Assembly: GCA_963802415.1 (NCBI GenBank)
Contig: CAWDIH010000002.1
Coordinates: 620,001 to 684,000, forward strand
DNA from: DATAES01 sp963802415
Lineage (GTDB): Bacteria > Actinomycetota > Acidimicrobiia > Acidimicrobiales > JACDCH01
DNA length: 64,000 nt
Direction: 5' to 3'
Under the pieces are notes generated by a model. It was not told where the DNA came from. It worked only from the letters and a program-made list of their open reading frames with translations, and did no database searches. The position numbers and the translations under genes were made by a program. Below, piece by piece: positions 17,971 to 26,889 of this stretch; the first letter of the stretch is position 1; the number at the start of each line of letters is the position of its first letter.

Positions 17971-18940
17971 TCAGCTCCCTTTCGGCACGAGCTCGTGGAC
18001 GAACTGCACGAGCGCGGCATTGACCTCTTCCGGCTTCTCCTGCTGGACCCAATGGCCCGCGCCGTCGACGCGAACCGTCCCGCGATGATCGAGCAGCGAC
18101 TCGAGGAAGTTCTCCGGTGGTGTCATTCGCAGCACCGGGTCGAGCGCTCCGCCGATGAACAGGGACGGCACATCGACCTTGGCGCCGGCGACGCGTTCGG
18201 TGAGCGACCAGTTGCGGTCCATGTTGCGGTACCAGTTGAGGCCGCCCGTGAAGCCGGTGCGCGCGAACTCGTCGATGTAGTGGTCGAGCTCTGCTTGCGA
18301 CAGCCAATCGGGCAGGCCATCAGGCTCGGGGAGACGGTCGACGAAGCCTCGGTCGTCTTTCGCGGAAAATCGACGGGTTCGGTGCCTCGCCCTCCGGGGT
18401 GGAGACGTTCGCGAGCAGCCGTCGCATCGTCCGCGCCGGATCAGCGCCGAGGTCCTCGTCCGCGACTCGCGGATCCTGGAAGTAGACGATGTAGAAGAAC
18501 GAGTCGGCGAACGCGTTGCGCATCATCTGCACCGGCGGCATCGGCGCACGCGGAAGGAACGGCACGCTCATGTTGACGATGGCGCTCACGCGCTCGGGCG
18601 CGAGCATGACCAAGTTCGATACGACCATCGAGCCCCAGTCGTGCCCGACGAACACGGCACGCTCTTCGTTCAGCTCGTCGAGCAATCCCACCAGATCGCC
18701 CGTGAGATGCTCGATGTCGTAGTCCTCGATGGCAGTGGGACGGCTCGAGCGCCCGTAGCCGCGCTGATCCGGCGCGATCACGCGACAGCCGGCCGCCGCG
18801 AGGGCGGGGATCTGGTGACGCCATGAGTACGCGAGCTCAGGAAACCCGTGCGCCAGCAGTACCGGTGTGCCGGTTCCCGCCTCGAACACGTGCAAGTCGA
18901 CGCCGTTGGTGCGAATCGTTCGCTCGTTGACGTCGCGCAT
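17971..18940 (-). CDS. Alpha/beta hydrolase, epoxide-hydrolase-like (frameshifted near 18365)
   Basis: Hydrolase with the epoxide-hydrolase pattern: oxyanion HGFPE, then DQRGYGRSS, and the nucleophile elbow GHDWGS with Asp in the nucleophile position. The C-terminal catalytic His is in GAGHWVQQEKPEEV. The first frame ends at 18320 in a non-homologous tail after NPSIF. The next frame carries KDDRGFVDRLPEPDG onward to the stop at 17971, so one extra base near 18362-18372 is likely. The start at 18940 is preferred over 19009 because it fits the family and has TATGGT eight bases upstream. It lies immediately upstream of the zinc dehydrogenase gene. Confidence 0.87.
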
Positions 18941-18948
18941 CACTGGCG

Positions 18949-18954
18949 ACCATA
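18949..18954 (-). promoter_or_regulatory. -10 box TATGGT, leaderless start
   Basis: Eight bases before the ATG at 18940 on the minus strand, just inside the gap after the GNAT stop. Confidence 0.35.
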
Positions 18955-18956
18955 GG

Positions 18957-19430
18957 TCACGACCGTTGAGCGGCCACCAATCGCTGCCGAAGGGCGACGG
19001 GGCCCGCATCCGTGAACCCGAGATCTCGATAGAGAGGTTCGCCGGCCTTGGTGGCGTGCAACTCCACGTAGACGACGCCTTCGTCTTCGCACCATTGCAG
19101 GAGAGCCGTCATCACCGCGCGCCCGCACCCTCGCGAACGAGCGTCGGGATCGGTAGCCACCCATTGCACGCACGCGGTGCGCCCGCTGAGGTTGTTCGGT
19201 CCGGAGAGCCGCGTCGCGATGGTCGCGGCCGCGGATGCCGCGAGGCCGTCGCGGTCGGGATGGTCGACGACGAACGCGCCGAGATCATGTCCGAGCCTCG
19301 ACGTGAACTGGTCCCGTGCCGTCTCGAGCCAGCGGGGGTCCGTCGGGTCCTGTCCCATGCTGGCGTACATCACGGCCGCGAGCCGGAGGACTTCTGCGGC
19401 GTCGTCGAGCGTCGCCGGTCGCGCCTTCAT
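18957..19430 (-). CDS. GNAT-family N-acetyltransferase
   Basis: 157 residues from the ATG at 19430. The in-frame extension to 19574 reads through a palindromic repeat and is not homologous. It begins MKARPATLDDAAEVLRLA and has the acetyl-CoA pyrophosphate loop DARSRGCGRAVM (motif A) and the late strand YVELHATKAGEPLYRDLGF (motif B). The acceptor is unknown. The next gene downstream on the strand is the epoxide-hydrolase-like gene, 16 bp away. Confidence 0.88.
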   Translation of the reverse strand: MKARPATLDDAAEVLRLAAVMYASMGQDPTDPRWLETARDQFTSRLGHDLGAFVVDHPDRDGLAASAAATIATRLSGPNNLSGRTACVQWVATDPDARSRGCGRAVMTALLQWCEDEGVVYVELHATKAGEPLYRDLGFTDAGPVALRQRLVAAQRS

Positions 19431-19469
19431 CCGCAGAGTCAACCCGCCCACGTCGCACCCACCAACCCG

Positions 19470-19516
19470 AAATTGCGTGCGTTGGGCACACGCCGTGTGG
19501 TTGATGAACGCCGAAA
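19470..19516. repeat. Intergenic palindrome, family A copy 2
   Basis: Copy of the 7955-8001 palindrome with a conserved right half (GTGTGGTTGATGAACGCCGAAA) and a decayed left half, in the divergent gap between GNAT and a membrane-protein gene. A location between divergent starts argues against a pure terminator role. Confidence 0.6.
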
Positions 19517-19555
19517 GCTCCGAGTGCGGAGCGCGAACGGGGTATCCATGTTGCG

Positions 19556-19942
19556 GTGATCGGTGCTCGTGCACAGCTGTTTGCGGCGTTCGCGGTCCTG
19601 ATGGCGTTCGGCTGGTGGGTCACCGCGCAGCCGCCGTTCAGTCTCGCCGCAACCCTCGGCGTACTGGTCTCCGCCGCTGCATTGATCGTGCTCGCGCGGG
19701 TGCGGCGACGCCGTGCTGCGGCTCTGGTGCCCGACGAGCGCCCCAGCGCGAACGAGCGACTCTGGGTGTGGGCCGTGATCCTCGTCGTGGTGCTCGCGTG
19801 GGAGCTCATCTCCTTCATCGGTCATCCTCGAGAGGCGCACCCGACGATCAGTTCGATCACCGACTCGATGCAGGCCGAGCACGTCCTTCGTTGGTTGTTC
19901 TTCGGCGGCTGGCTCGCGATCGGCTGGTCGGTCGCCGCATGA
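19556..19942 (+). CDS. Small membrane protein, pair 1 member a
   Basis: 128 residues with an N-terminal hairpin of two hydrophobic segments, an Arg-rich cytoplasmic loop, and two more hydrophobic segments. The distal half WELISFIGHPREAHPTISSITDSM and WLFFGGWLAIGW matches the distal half of the 167-residue protein at 22332-22835 (WELRELTGSPRVDYPTVTSI, FLAWLVVGYKL), so they are paralogues. The stop overlaps the next start (ATGA), indicating tight coupling with the 68-residue partner. The function is unknown. Confidence 0.75.
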   Translation: MIGARAQLFAAFAVLMAFGWWVTAQPPFSLAATLGVLVSAAALIVLARVRRRRAAALVPDERPSANERLWVWAVILVVVLAWELISFIGHPREAHPTISSITDSMQAEHVLRWLFFGGWLAIGWSVAA

Positions 19943-20145
19943 CGTCGCGCCAGATCACGTTCGTGGTGTGGGGCGCGCTCGCCGCGTGCGTCTTCGCGGC
20001 GGTTGCGCTCTCGCTGACCTCGCGCGCGATCCCGACGCCCGGCGCTGCGATCAGAGCGCTCGTGCGCCGGCGGTACGTGCAGGTGGTGTGTCTGGCCGCG
20101 TGGTTGTGGCTCGGCTGGCACCTCTTCGTGCGCTCATCACGTTGA
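19939..20145 (+). CDS. Small membrane protein, pair 1 member b (DUF6186-like)
   Basis: 68 residues. One membrane helix near the N-terminus, a basic loop and a second helix ending WLWLGWHLFVRSSR. It closely resembles the 65-residue protein at 22861-23058 (ISWGFVGWHFFVQ) and fits the actinobacterial DUF6186 family as I recall it. It is translationally coupled to the 19556 gene by ATGA overlap. Its end overlaps the convergent DegV gene by 9 bp. Confidence 0.75.
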   Translation: MTSRQITFVVWGALAACVFAAVALSLTSRAIPTPGAAIRALVRRRYVQVVCLAAWLWLGWHLFVRSSR

Positions 20146-21002
20146 TCGGTCGCCCGATCGGTCGTCCCACCACCACGACAAGCCGACGAGGCCCGGTCCC
20201 GTGTGAGTGACCATGACCGGACTGAACGAGCCGACGAACGACGTCGTCACCGAGGTGGCGTCCAGCACTCGATCGAGCAGCCCCTCGGCCTCCTCGGGCG
20301 ACGCTGCATGGAGAGCAGCGACATGGCTGCCGATCGCGGTGCCGGGCGACCGCCCCGGGGCGCTGCGCGTCCACATCTCGACGATGCGATCGAGCGCCTT
20401 GGTGCGGCTGCGCGCCGGTCGCAATGCGTGGGCGCCGCCGTCACGGAACTCGAACATCGGCTGCAGGCCCAGCCACCGTCCGGCCAAAGCAGCCGCTTCC
20501 GGCACCCGACCGCTCTTGGCCAGCCGGTCGAGATCGGCGATCGTCGCGACGAGGCGGACGCGGGCCGCCACGCGCCGCGCCACATCCTCCACATCGGGCA
20601 GCGAGCGCCCGCTCGCCGCCGCATCGGCCGCGGCGAGGACGACGAGACCTTCGGCGCCTGCGGCGGTGCCGGTATCCAACACGTGCACGCGCTCGGGATC
20701 GAGCGACTGCGCCGCCACGTTTGCCGACTGCACGGTGCTGCTCATCGTGCCGGCGATCGTGAGGACGAGCGCACCGTCATCGATGCCCGCTTCCTGCAAC
20801 GCGACCTCGAACTCGCCCGGTGTCGGCGCTGACGTCGTGATCCCTTCGTCGATCGCGCGAGGACCTCCTCGAGGCTGAGGTCGCCGTCGTGCACCGACGT
20901 GTCGCCGATCGTCAGCCACATTGGGACGACGGAGATGGTCGCGGCGGTGGTGATGTCCTTTGGAAGTGACGCGGCGCTGTCAGTGAGGATGGAGACCGGC
21001 AA
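20137..21002 (-). CDS. DegV-family fatty-acid-binding protein (frameshifted near 20852)
   Basis: DegV/FakB-like protein. The N-terminal frame (from 21002) opens MPVSILTDSAASLP as in the family and continues to LSLEEVLAR. The adjoining frame then carries DEGITTSAPTPGEF, the conserved TTS/T-P-x-G-E-F segment, and on to the C-terminus at 20137. The break near 20848-20858 is most simply one missing base. FakB proteins bind a fatty acid for phosphorylation by FakA; no fakA is in the window. It overlaps the MFS gene upstream by 23 bp. Confidence 0.87.
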
Positions 21003-22227
21003 CGGTCACCTCCGTCGTCTGGGGAGACCGCAGCATCGGCGCGGTGAACAGCACGAGTATCCCGGCGCACAGCAACACGAGTCGTGATGGTTCCAAGACA
21101 CCGAGCAACGGAAGCCGGACGTCGCCGACGAGGTCGCCGGCCACGCCGGCGGCAATGGCCGACAGGCTCAGACCCGTGCGGATGACGACGTGGAAGGCGG
21201 TGAACGCCAGTACGCGCTCGTGCCCGTCGAGCATCGACTGCAGCGCAGACATCCCGCTGGCAAGCACGAAGGCGGTTGCCGCGCCGAACGCAACTGCGCC
21301 GACGAACGCCAGGGCGATGCCGTTGGCCAGGCTCATGACGCCGATGGTCGCGCCCTGCACGATGACCCCATGGCGGATGTTCGTGATGTAGTCCTGACCG
21401 CGTGCCATCTGCAACACGACCAGACCGACGGCTGCGCCCACGCCGAACAGCGCGATGAGCAGACCGAACTGCGTGTCCGACGCGTCGAGGACCTCACGGA
21501 CGTACACGACCCCGAGCGAGAACAGCGAGCCGAGCCCCAGCACGATCGCCGCTGTCGGCGTCATCACCATGCGGACGAGTGGGATACGCAAAGCATCACG
21601 GAACCGCGCTGGTTGCTCTTCGGTCGTGCGAGAAAGGTCTTCGGCCGACCGGGGGAGTCGCGAAACGAACAGGAACGACACGACGAACGTGAGCGCGTCG
21701 ACGAAGAACACGAGCACGAATGGGTGGTCGCCCAACCAGCCGCCCGACGGCGACAGCGCGGCCACTGCACCGAAGGCCGCGGCGCCGAACGGGATGGATC
21801 CGTAGGAGGAGGCGAGGATCGCCGAGTTCGCAATCGAGAGTTGGTCGCGTTCCACCAACTCAGGGATGAGCGAGTCGCGTGCGGGGAGGAACACGATGCC
21901 TGCGGCTTCGAGTAGGAACGCGCAGATGTACACCCACCACAGTTGGGCCACCAGCGGGATGGCGACGACGATCCCGACGCGCGCCAAGTCCGCCGCCTGC
22001 ATCGTGCGGCGCCGGTCCCAGCCCCGCACACCGCGGGCTGCGAACGGCGCGGCCGCCGCGGCAGGAAGCAGGCGCAGCAGCAACACGCCACCGACGGCGG
22101 TCGACGACCCGGACAGCCGCAGCACCAGCGCCATGAGCGCGACGGTGACCATCCAGTCGCCGAGACCGGAGATCGCCTGCCCGATGAACAGGGCGCGGAA
22201 GGCGGGACGTCGAAAGACCTCTCCCAC
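20980..22227 (-). CDS. MFS transporter
   Basis: Major facilitator protein of about 415 residues from GTG 22227, just before the conserved RPAFRALFIGQAISGLGDWM. The ATG at 22296 adds an unlikely polar tail. About 10-12 hydrophobic helices are apparent and the inter-domain loop is near 190-220. The opening resembles the MFS_3/enterobactin-exporter (EntS-like) group of drug or metabolite exporters. Substrate unknown. It overlaps the start of the DegV gene by 23 bp, and both are bracketed by the two small membrane-protein pairs. Confidence 0.88.
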   Translation of the reverse strand: MGEVFRRPAFRALFIGQAISGLGDWMVTVALMALVLRLSGSSTAVGGVLLLRLLPAAAAAPFAARGVRGWDRRRTMQAADLARVGIVVAIPLVAQLWWVYICAFLLEAAGIVFLPARDSLIPELVERDQLSIANSAILASSYGSIPFGAAAFGAVAALSPSGGWLGDHPFVLVFFVDALTFVVSFLFVSRLPRSAEDLSRTTEEQPARFRDALRIPLVRMVMTPTAAIVLGLGSLFSLGVVYVREVLDASDTQFGLLIALFGVGAAVGLVVLQMARGQDYITNIRHGVIVQGATIGVMSLANGIALAFVGAVAFGAATAFVLASGMSALQSMLDGHERVLAFTAFHVVIRTGLSLSAIAAGVAGDLVGDVRLPLLGVLEPSRLVLLCAGILVLFTAPMLRSPQTTEVTVAGLHPH

Positions 22228-22331
22228 GCACCTATTCTGCGTCGCTCGTCTTAAGAACCCGACGGAAATCGCGCTACTCCAATTCCGCGACCCCAACCGA
22301 TTCCTGCCGATAGGTAGTCTCGCCCCTTTCC

Positions 22332-22835
22332 ATGACTGACTCGTTGCTCGTCGATCTCGAACCGAACACGGCCGCTCCGCCTGCTCCGCCTGCTCCGTCG
22401 CAGTCGCGGGCTCGCCCTAGGCGCCGCCGAGGGCTCATCCTGGGCGGCCTGCTCGCCGTCGCTGCGGGCTACAGCTGGTTTGCATCCGACCTCGACCTGT
22501 CCCCTTTCGCGCCGCTCCTGGTAGGTGTACCGATGGTGGCCGGGGCGGTGGTTGCGCTCCGGTCCTGGATCCATCACGACCGGAGGCGGGCGGCGGCACG
22601 GTCCCACCACCGGCGCCGATTCGGGGGACTGCACCACCGGGCCGTGCTCGCGTGGTCGGTGCTGGCGGCGTTGCTGATCGCGTGGGAGCTGCGTGAGCTC
22701 ACCGGCTCGCCGCGTGTCGACTACCCGACGGTCACCTCGATCGTCACAACCGTCACGAGCTTCCGGCCCGTGAACGCCCTCGCCTTCCTCGCCTGGCTCG
22801 TCGTCGGCTACAAGTTGATCGAGCGCGGTCGATGA
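22332..22835 (+). CDS. Small membrane protein, pair 2 member a
   Basis: 167 residues with a Pro/Ala/Arg-rich cytoplasmic N-terminus, then a GLILGGLLAVAAGYSWF helix, further helices and a basic His/Arg loop. The distal part WELRELTGSPRVDYPTVTSI ... FLAWLVVGYKLIERGR is shared with the protein at 19556-19942. It diverges from the MFS gene (105-bp gap) and precedes its 65-residue partner by 25 bp. No known function. Confidence 0.75.
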   Translation: MTDSLLVDLEPNTAAPPAPPAPSQSRARPRRRRGLILGGLLAVAAGYSWFASDLDLSPFAPLLVGVPMVAGAVVALRSWIHHDRRRAAARSHHRRRFGGLHHRAVLAWSVLAALLIAWELRELTGSPRVDYPTVTSIVTTVTSFRPVNALAFLAWLVVGYKLIERGR

Positions 22836-22860
22836 GCGAGCGGCGCCAGGTGATGGAAAC

Positions 22861-23058
22861 ATGAGTGCGGCGATCGGCGTCGCCGTGTTCGCCCTCATCG
22901 CGGTCGGCGTCATCGGTCTCGAAGGGCGGGCTCGGCGGGGCGGACACCCCCACGCCACCATGACCGAGGTGGGCCGGTGGTTGCGCAGTCACCGCGTGAT
23001 GCGGTGGGCGCTGCTCATCAGCTGGGGCTTCGTCGGCTGGCACTTCTTCGTGCAGTAG
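22861..23058 (+). CDS. Small membrane protein, pair 2 member b (DUF6186-like)
   Basis: 65 residues. One helix at the N-terminus (IGVAVFALIAVGVIGLEG), a basic stretch and a Trp-rich second helix ending WGFVGWHFFVQ. Paralogue of the 19939-20145 product, with the same order of partner genes. Confidence 0.75.
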   Translation: MSAAIGVAVFALIAVGVIGLEGRARRGGHPHATMTEVGRWLRSHRVMRWALLISWGFVGWHFFVQ

Positions 23059-23074
23059 CCGCCAGGTCAAGACG

Positions 23075-23875
23075 TCAGCCCGTCCGCGCATCGGGATCGT
23101 CGAGGCACCATGACACGGCGGCCAGGATCGTCGACGTGCCGAAGCTGTCGAAGGCGTGTCCCATGGCGGGCACGAGGTCGAGCCGGCGCCGGCCCGTGGC
23201 TTGGTCGTGCAGGCGCGACGCCTCGAGCGCGGGCATGAACCGGTCGGCGAGGCCGTGCACGATCGCGAGCGGGCAGCGAACCTGTCCTGCGAGGACCTCG
23301 GGGGATTCCTCGCGCGAACGCGTCGGGGCGACGCGCACACCGAGCGAGCGCTCGAGGTAGCGGCGTCCGGGCCACGTTTGTGTGAGCGCGGCAGCGAGCA
23401 CTGTCCTCATCGTCCGGAGTTGCCAGCGGGCCGGGCAGCTGACCGTGACGACACCGCAGACGTCGTCGTGGCCGGCGGCGTAGCGCAGCGCCGCGATGGC
23501 GCCCATCGACGCGCCGACGATCACGACTTTGGAGCCGCGTGTGAGGTCCCTCGCCGCCTCGACGGCGGCCACGACATCGAGAATCTCGTCGTTGCCGAGC
23601 GTGCACATGCCCTCGGACTCGCCGTGTCCCCGCCCGTCGTACGTGAGCACCGAATGGCCGTCGGACTCGAGTGCGTCGGCGATCGCGGTCACGGAACTGT
23701 GTCGCCGGTGCGCCGTGAACCCGTGCACCACGACGACCGTCGTGCGCCCGCCTTCCACCCGACGGAGGTCCGCGGCCAAGCGGTAGCCATCCGAGGTGAG
23801 CAGGGTGGACGGCTCTAAGGTCGGGCGTGTCGATGAGCGGACGCCAGCCTCGGCCACTCGCCCATACTGACGCAC
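23075..23875 (-). CDS. Alpha/beta hydrolase (serine, lysophospholipase-like)
   Basis: 266 residues from the ATG at 23875. A GTG near 23842 is also possible and would reduce overlap with the divergent PlsY-like gene. It has the oxyanion segment VVVVHGFTAH, DGRGHGES, nucleophile GASMG and catalytic acid/His in GLADRF and MGHAFDSF. It is likely to hydrolyse an ester or thioester; substrate unknown. The start region overlaps the start of the plus-strand PlsY-like gene, so promoters must lie within coding sequence. Confidence 0.88.
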   Translation of the reverse strand: MRQYGRVAEAGVRSSTRPTLEPSTLLTSDGYRLAADLRRVEGGRTTVVVVHGFTAHRRHSSVTAIADALESDGHSVLTYDGRGHGESEGMCTLGNDEILDVVAAVEAARDLTRGSKVVIVGASMGAIAALRYAAGHDDVCGVVTVSCPARWQLRTMRTVLAAALTQTWPGRRYLERSLGVRVAPTRSREESPEVLAGQVRCPLAIVHGLADRFMPALEASRLHDQATGRRRLDLVPAMGHAFDSFGTSTILAAVSWCLDDPDARTG

Positions 23876-24471
23876 TACCCGGGCCGGCGGTGATCGCCGT
23901 CGCCTTCGTGTGTGGGTCGGTCCCCTTCAGCAACATCGCGGCGCGGCTCGTCAGGGGCGTTGACCTGCGAGATGTGGGGACAGGGACGGTCTCGGGGACT
24001 GCGCTGCACGAGGTCGCCGGCTTCGGACCGCTCGCTGTCGCCGGCGTCTTCGACGTGGCCAAGGGCTCGGTTGGCCCGCTGCTCGCAGGGCGCCAGCGCC
24101 CGGCCCTCGCTGCCGCGGCCGGCGCCGTCGCCGTGGCCGGCCACAACTGGTCACCGTTCCTTCGCGGTGCCGGTGGTCGGGGCATCTCACCGGCGACCGG
24201 CGCCCTGCTCGTGTCGGCGCCGACGGGCGCTGCGGTCCTCCTCGGCGGGCTCGCCGCCGGCCGCCTCGCCCGCCAGACCGCGCTCGTGTCACTGGCGGCC
24301 GACCTGGCCTTGGTTCCCGTCTCCCGCCGTCTGCACGGAAGGCGGGGCGGGATGGCCGCAGCCGGGGTGGCCGGCGTCATCGTCGCCAAACGGCTGGCCG
24401 GCAACGCGCCCGTCCCCCGCGACGCCCGGTGGAAGACACTTCGCAACCGCCTGCTCTTCGACCGCGACTGA
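23827..24471 (+). CDS. Divergent PlsY-family glycerol-3-phosphate acyltransferase
   Basis: 214 residues, several hydrophobic segments. The PlsY outline is recognisable: GSVPFSNIAARLVRGVDLRD (normally GS.P.G...R), then GTGTVSGTA where PlsY has GSGNxGATN, FDVAKG, and VAGHNWSPFLRGAGGRGIS where PlsY has GHx(F/Y)P.F..F.GGKGVAT. Two of three catalytic motifs therefore differ, so activity with glycerol-3-phosphate is doubtful. The GTG start at 23827 has TAAGGT five bases upstream. It precedes a frameshifted acyl-CoA ligase on the same strand. Confidence 0.78.
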   Translation: MSMSGRQPRPLAHTDALPGPAVIAVAFVCGSVPFSNIAARLVRGVDLRDVGTGTVSGTALHEVAGFGPLAVAGVFDVAKGSVGPLLAGRQRPALAAAAGAVAVAGHNWSPFLRGAGGRGISPATGALLVSAPTGAAVLLGGLAAGRLARQTALVSLAADLALVPVSRRLHGRRGGMAAAGVAGVIVAKRLAGNAPVPRDARWKTLRNRLLFDRD

Positions 24472-24509
24472 CCAACGCAGGGTTTGGTCAACGCGCGCGG
24501 CGTGTGAAG

Positions 24510-24515
24510 TAGGTT
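24510..24515 (+). promoter_or_regulatory. -10 box TAGGTT, leaderless start
   Basis: Eight bases before the GTG at 24524. No Shine-Dalgarno is visible. Confidence 0.4.
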
Positions 24516-24523
24516 TCGCGGAT

Positions 24524-26164
24524 GTGAGCTCGGCTACCGCGAGTGGTGCGACGTCGGTGGCGCTTCTCGAGGACACGATCGGGCGGAACCTCGCGGCGAC
24601 CGTGCGCCGCTTCGGCGACAGCGACGCGTTGATCGTCCCGTTCCAGGACGTTCGGCTCACCTATGCAGCGTTGGCACGCGAGGTCGACAACGTCGCCCGT
24701 GCCCTCCTCGCCGCAGGCCTCGAGAAGGGCGACCGCGTCGGCATCTGGAGTCCGAACAACGCCGAGTGGGTGCTCGTGCAATACGCCACCGCGGAGGTCG
24801 GCGTCATTCTCGTGAACATCAATCCCGCGTACCGCACGCACGAAGTGAAGTACGCGCTCGAGCAATCCGGTTGCCGGCTCCTGATCTCTGCGACGGACTT
24901 CAAGACGAGCGACTACCGCGGGATGATCGACGAGATCCGCTCTGACCTACCCGGCCTCGAACGAGTGGTGTTCCTCGCAACAGACGACTGGCACGAGTTC
25001 ATTGCGGCCGGCGAAGGGGTGGGCGACGACGATCTCGAAGCGGCGCGGCGACCCTCGACCGCAACGACGCGATCAACATCCAGTACACGAGCGGCACGAC
25101 CGGGTTCCCGAAGGGCGCGACGCTCAGTCACCGCAACATCCTCAACAACGGCTTCTTCATCGGCGAAGGCTGCCGGTACACAGAAGCCGATCGCGTGTGC
25201 ATCCCCGTGCCCTTCTATCACTGCTTCGGCATGGTGCTCGGGAACCTCGCGTGCACGACGCACGGCGCCGCGATAGTCGTGCCTGCGCCTGCGTTCGAGC
25301 CGGCCGCGACGCTGCAGACCGTCGAGGACGAGCGGTGCACGAGCTTGTACGGCGTCCCGACCATGTTCATCGCCGAGCTCGCGCTCGAGAACTTCCCGGA
25401 CTACGACCTGTCGTCGATGCGCACCGGGATCATGGCGGGTTCGCCGTGCCCGGTCGAGATCATGAAGCAGTGCGTCGACAAGATGCACATGGCCGAGGTC
25501 ACGATCTGCTACGGCATGACGGAGACGTCGCCGGTATCGACTCAGACGGAGGCGGATGATCCGCTCGACAAGCGAGTCGGCTCGGTCGGCCGGGTGCATC
25601 CGCACGTCGAGATCGCCATCGTTGATCCCGAGAAGAAGACCACTGTCGGGTACGGCGAGCCAGGAGAGCTCTGCACCCGCGGCTACTCGGTGATGCTCGG
25701 CTACTGGAACGACTCTGAGCGGACTGCTGAAGCGATCGACGACGAGGGTTGGATGCACACCGGCGACCTCGCCGTCATGGACGTCGACGGGTACGTGAAC
25801 ATCGTCGGCCGCATCAAGGACATGGTGATCCGCGGCGGCGAGAACGTCTATCCACCGCGAGGTGGAGGAGTTCTTGTACACGCACCCGGACGTCGTCGAC
25901 GTACAAGTCATCGGCGTGCCCGATGCCAAGTACGGCGAGGAGATCATGGCGTGGATCCGCGTCCGCGAAGGCTCAACGCTGTCGAGCGAGGACGTCGCCA
26001 GGTTCTGCAAAGGCAAGATCGCGCACTACAAAGTCCCGCGCTACGTGCACGTGACGGAGGATTTTCCGATGACCGTCACCGGCAAGGTGCAGAAGTACCT
26101 CATGCGCGAGGCCGCCATCGAGCTGCTCGGCCTGCAGGACGTGGCGAAAACGCCGACCGCGTAG
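24524..26164 (+). CDS. Acyl-CoA synthetase, AMP-binding (two frameshifts)
   Basis: Adenylate-forming fatty-acyl- or aryl-CoA ligase. Frame 1 (GTG 24524 to about 25047) gives the N-terminal domain. Frame 2 starts with IQYTSGTTGFPKGA (ATP P-loop) and holds YGMTETSPVS, the GWMHTGDLAVMD motif and GRIKDMVIRGGENVYP. Frame 3 (about 25855 to 26164) holds EVEEFLYTHPDV and the catalytic Lys region MTVTGKVQKYLMREAA. One base is probably missing near 25045-25055 and one C added near 25855. Joined length is about 546 residues, normal for FadD-like enzymes. A convergent hairpin follows the stop. Confidence 0.9.
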
Positions 26165-26176
26165 CCCCAAAAGGCG

Positions 26177-26223
26177 TCGCACGTGCAACCGCGTGTCGTT
26201 ACGACACTTGATTGCACGTGCGA
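26177..26223. terminator. Bidirectional terminator-like hairpin
   Basis: Perfect 12-bp arms TCGCACGTGCAA and TTGCACGTGCGA enclosing a second short stem (CGTGTCG/CGACAC). It sits between the convergent acyl-CoA ligase and SRPBCC-PDZ genes, and its right half resembles family A palindromes (TTGATTGCACG). There is no U-tract. Confidence 0.6.
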
Positions 26224-26238
26224 TCTCCACGTGGTGGG

Positions 26239-26889
26239 TCAGAGGACGCTGGTCGTGCGGAGGATGTCGCCACCGCGCGCCCAGGTGAGCTCGAGCTTGT
26301 CGCCCGTGCCGAACACGCGCATGAGCGTCTGCAGCTCACGCTCGATGGCCACGGGCGCGTTGCCCACGGCGAGAAGGACGTCACCCGGCTCCAAGCCGAC
26401 GTCGACAGCGAGGCCACCGAAGACGCCGTCGACCTCGAGTCCGGCCGGTATCTCTCGGACGGTGCACCCGAGCGAAGCCCACGGTGCGAGATGGCGCCCA
26501 CCGCGCGCGCCCGTCTGCAAGAAGAGCGCGAGGTCGGCGACGATGTGACTCCAGCCGATCGCCAACGAGTTGAGCATCTGATCGAACCGCACACCGAATC
26601 CGGATTGGACGACCGTGACCTTGGTGCCACCGCCGGATGCCTCGAGCGAGATCGCGATCTCAGTGCCGGCACACGGTTCGGCTGTCTTTGTGAGCCGAAC
26701 GGACCGGCCCTCGACGCAGTCGAGCTCATCGGCGGGCGACTCGAACGCCGGCAACCACCACTGCAACGGGTGCGCCGGCGGCTCGCCCTCGGCCCTCCGA
26801 TCCCCGAGCGGCTCTGCATCGCGCAGCCTCCGCCACACCTCGGACTGCGGCGTGTCAACGATGAATGTGGCTTCGAAGCGATCGTCCAT
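26239..26889 (-). CDS. SRPBCC (AHSA1-like) domain fused to a PDZ-like domain
   Basis: 216 residues from ATG 26889. The N-terminal SRPBCC part (about 1-145) begins MDDRFEATFIVDTPQSEVWRRL and ends in an IVADLALFLQ helix. The C-terminal 65 residues read as a PDZ fold: PAGLEVDGVFGGLAVDVGL, then EPGDVLLAVGNAPV and a closing beta-strand. I know of SRPBCC proteins paired with ArsR regulators, but a PDZ tail is unusual. The ATG overlaps the stop of the ArsR gene by one base, so the pair is one operon. Confidence 0.8.
   Translation of the reverse strand: MDDRFEATFIVDTPQSEVWRRLRDAEPLGDRRAEGEPPAHPLQWWLPAFESPADELDCVEGRSVRLTKTAEPCAGTEIAISLEASGGGTKVTVVQSGFGVRFDQMLNSLAIGWSHIVADLALFLQTGARGGRHLAPWASLGCTVREIPAGLEVDGVFGGLAVDVGLEPGDVLLAVGNAPVAIERELQTLMRVFGTGDKLELTWARGGDILRTTSVL

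Noticed and set aside
19431..19574. 48-residue N-terminal extension of the GNAT protein
   Set aside because: It is the translation of a family A palindrome and overlaps the divergent membrane-protein start.
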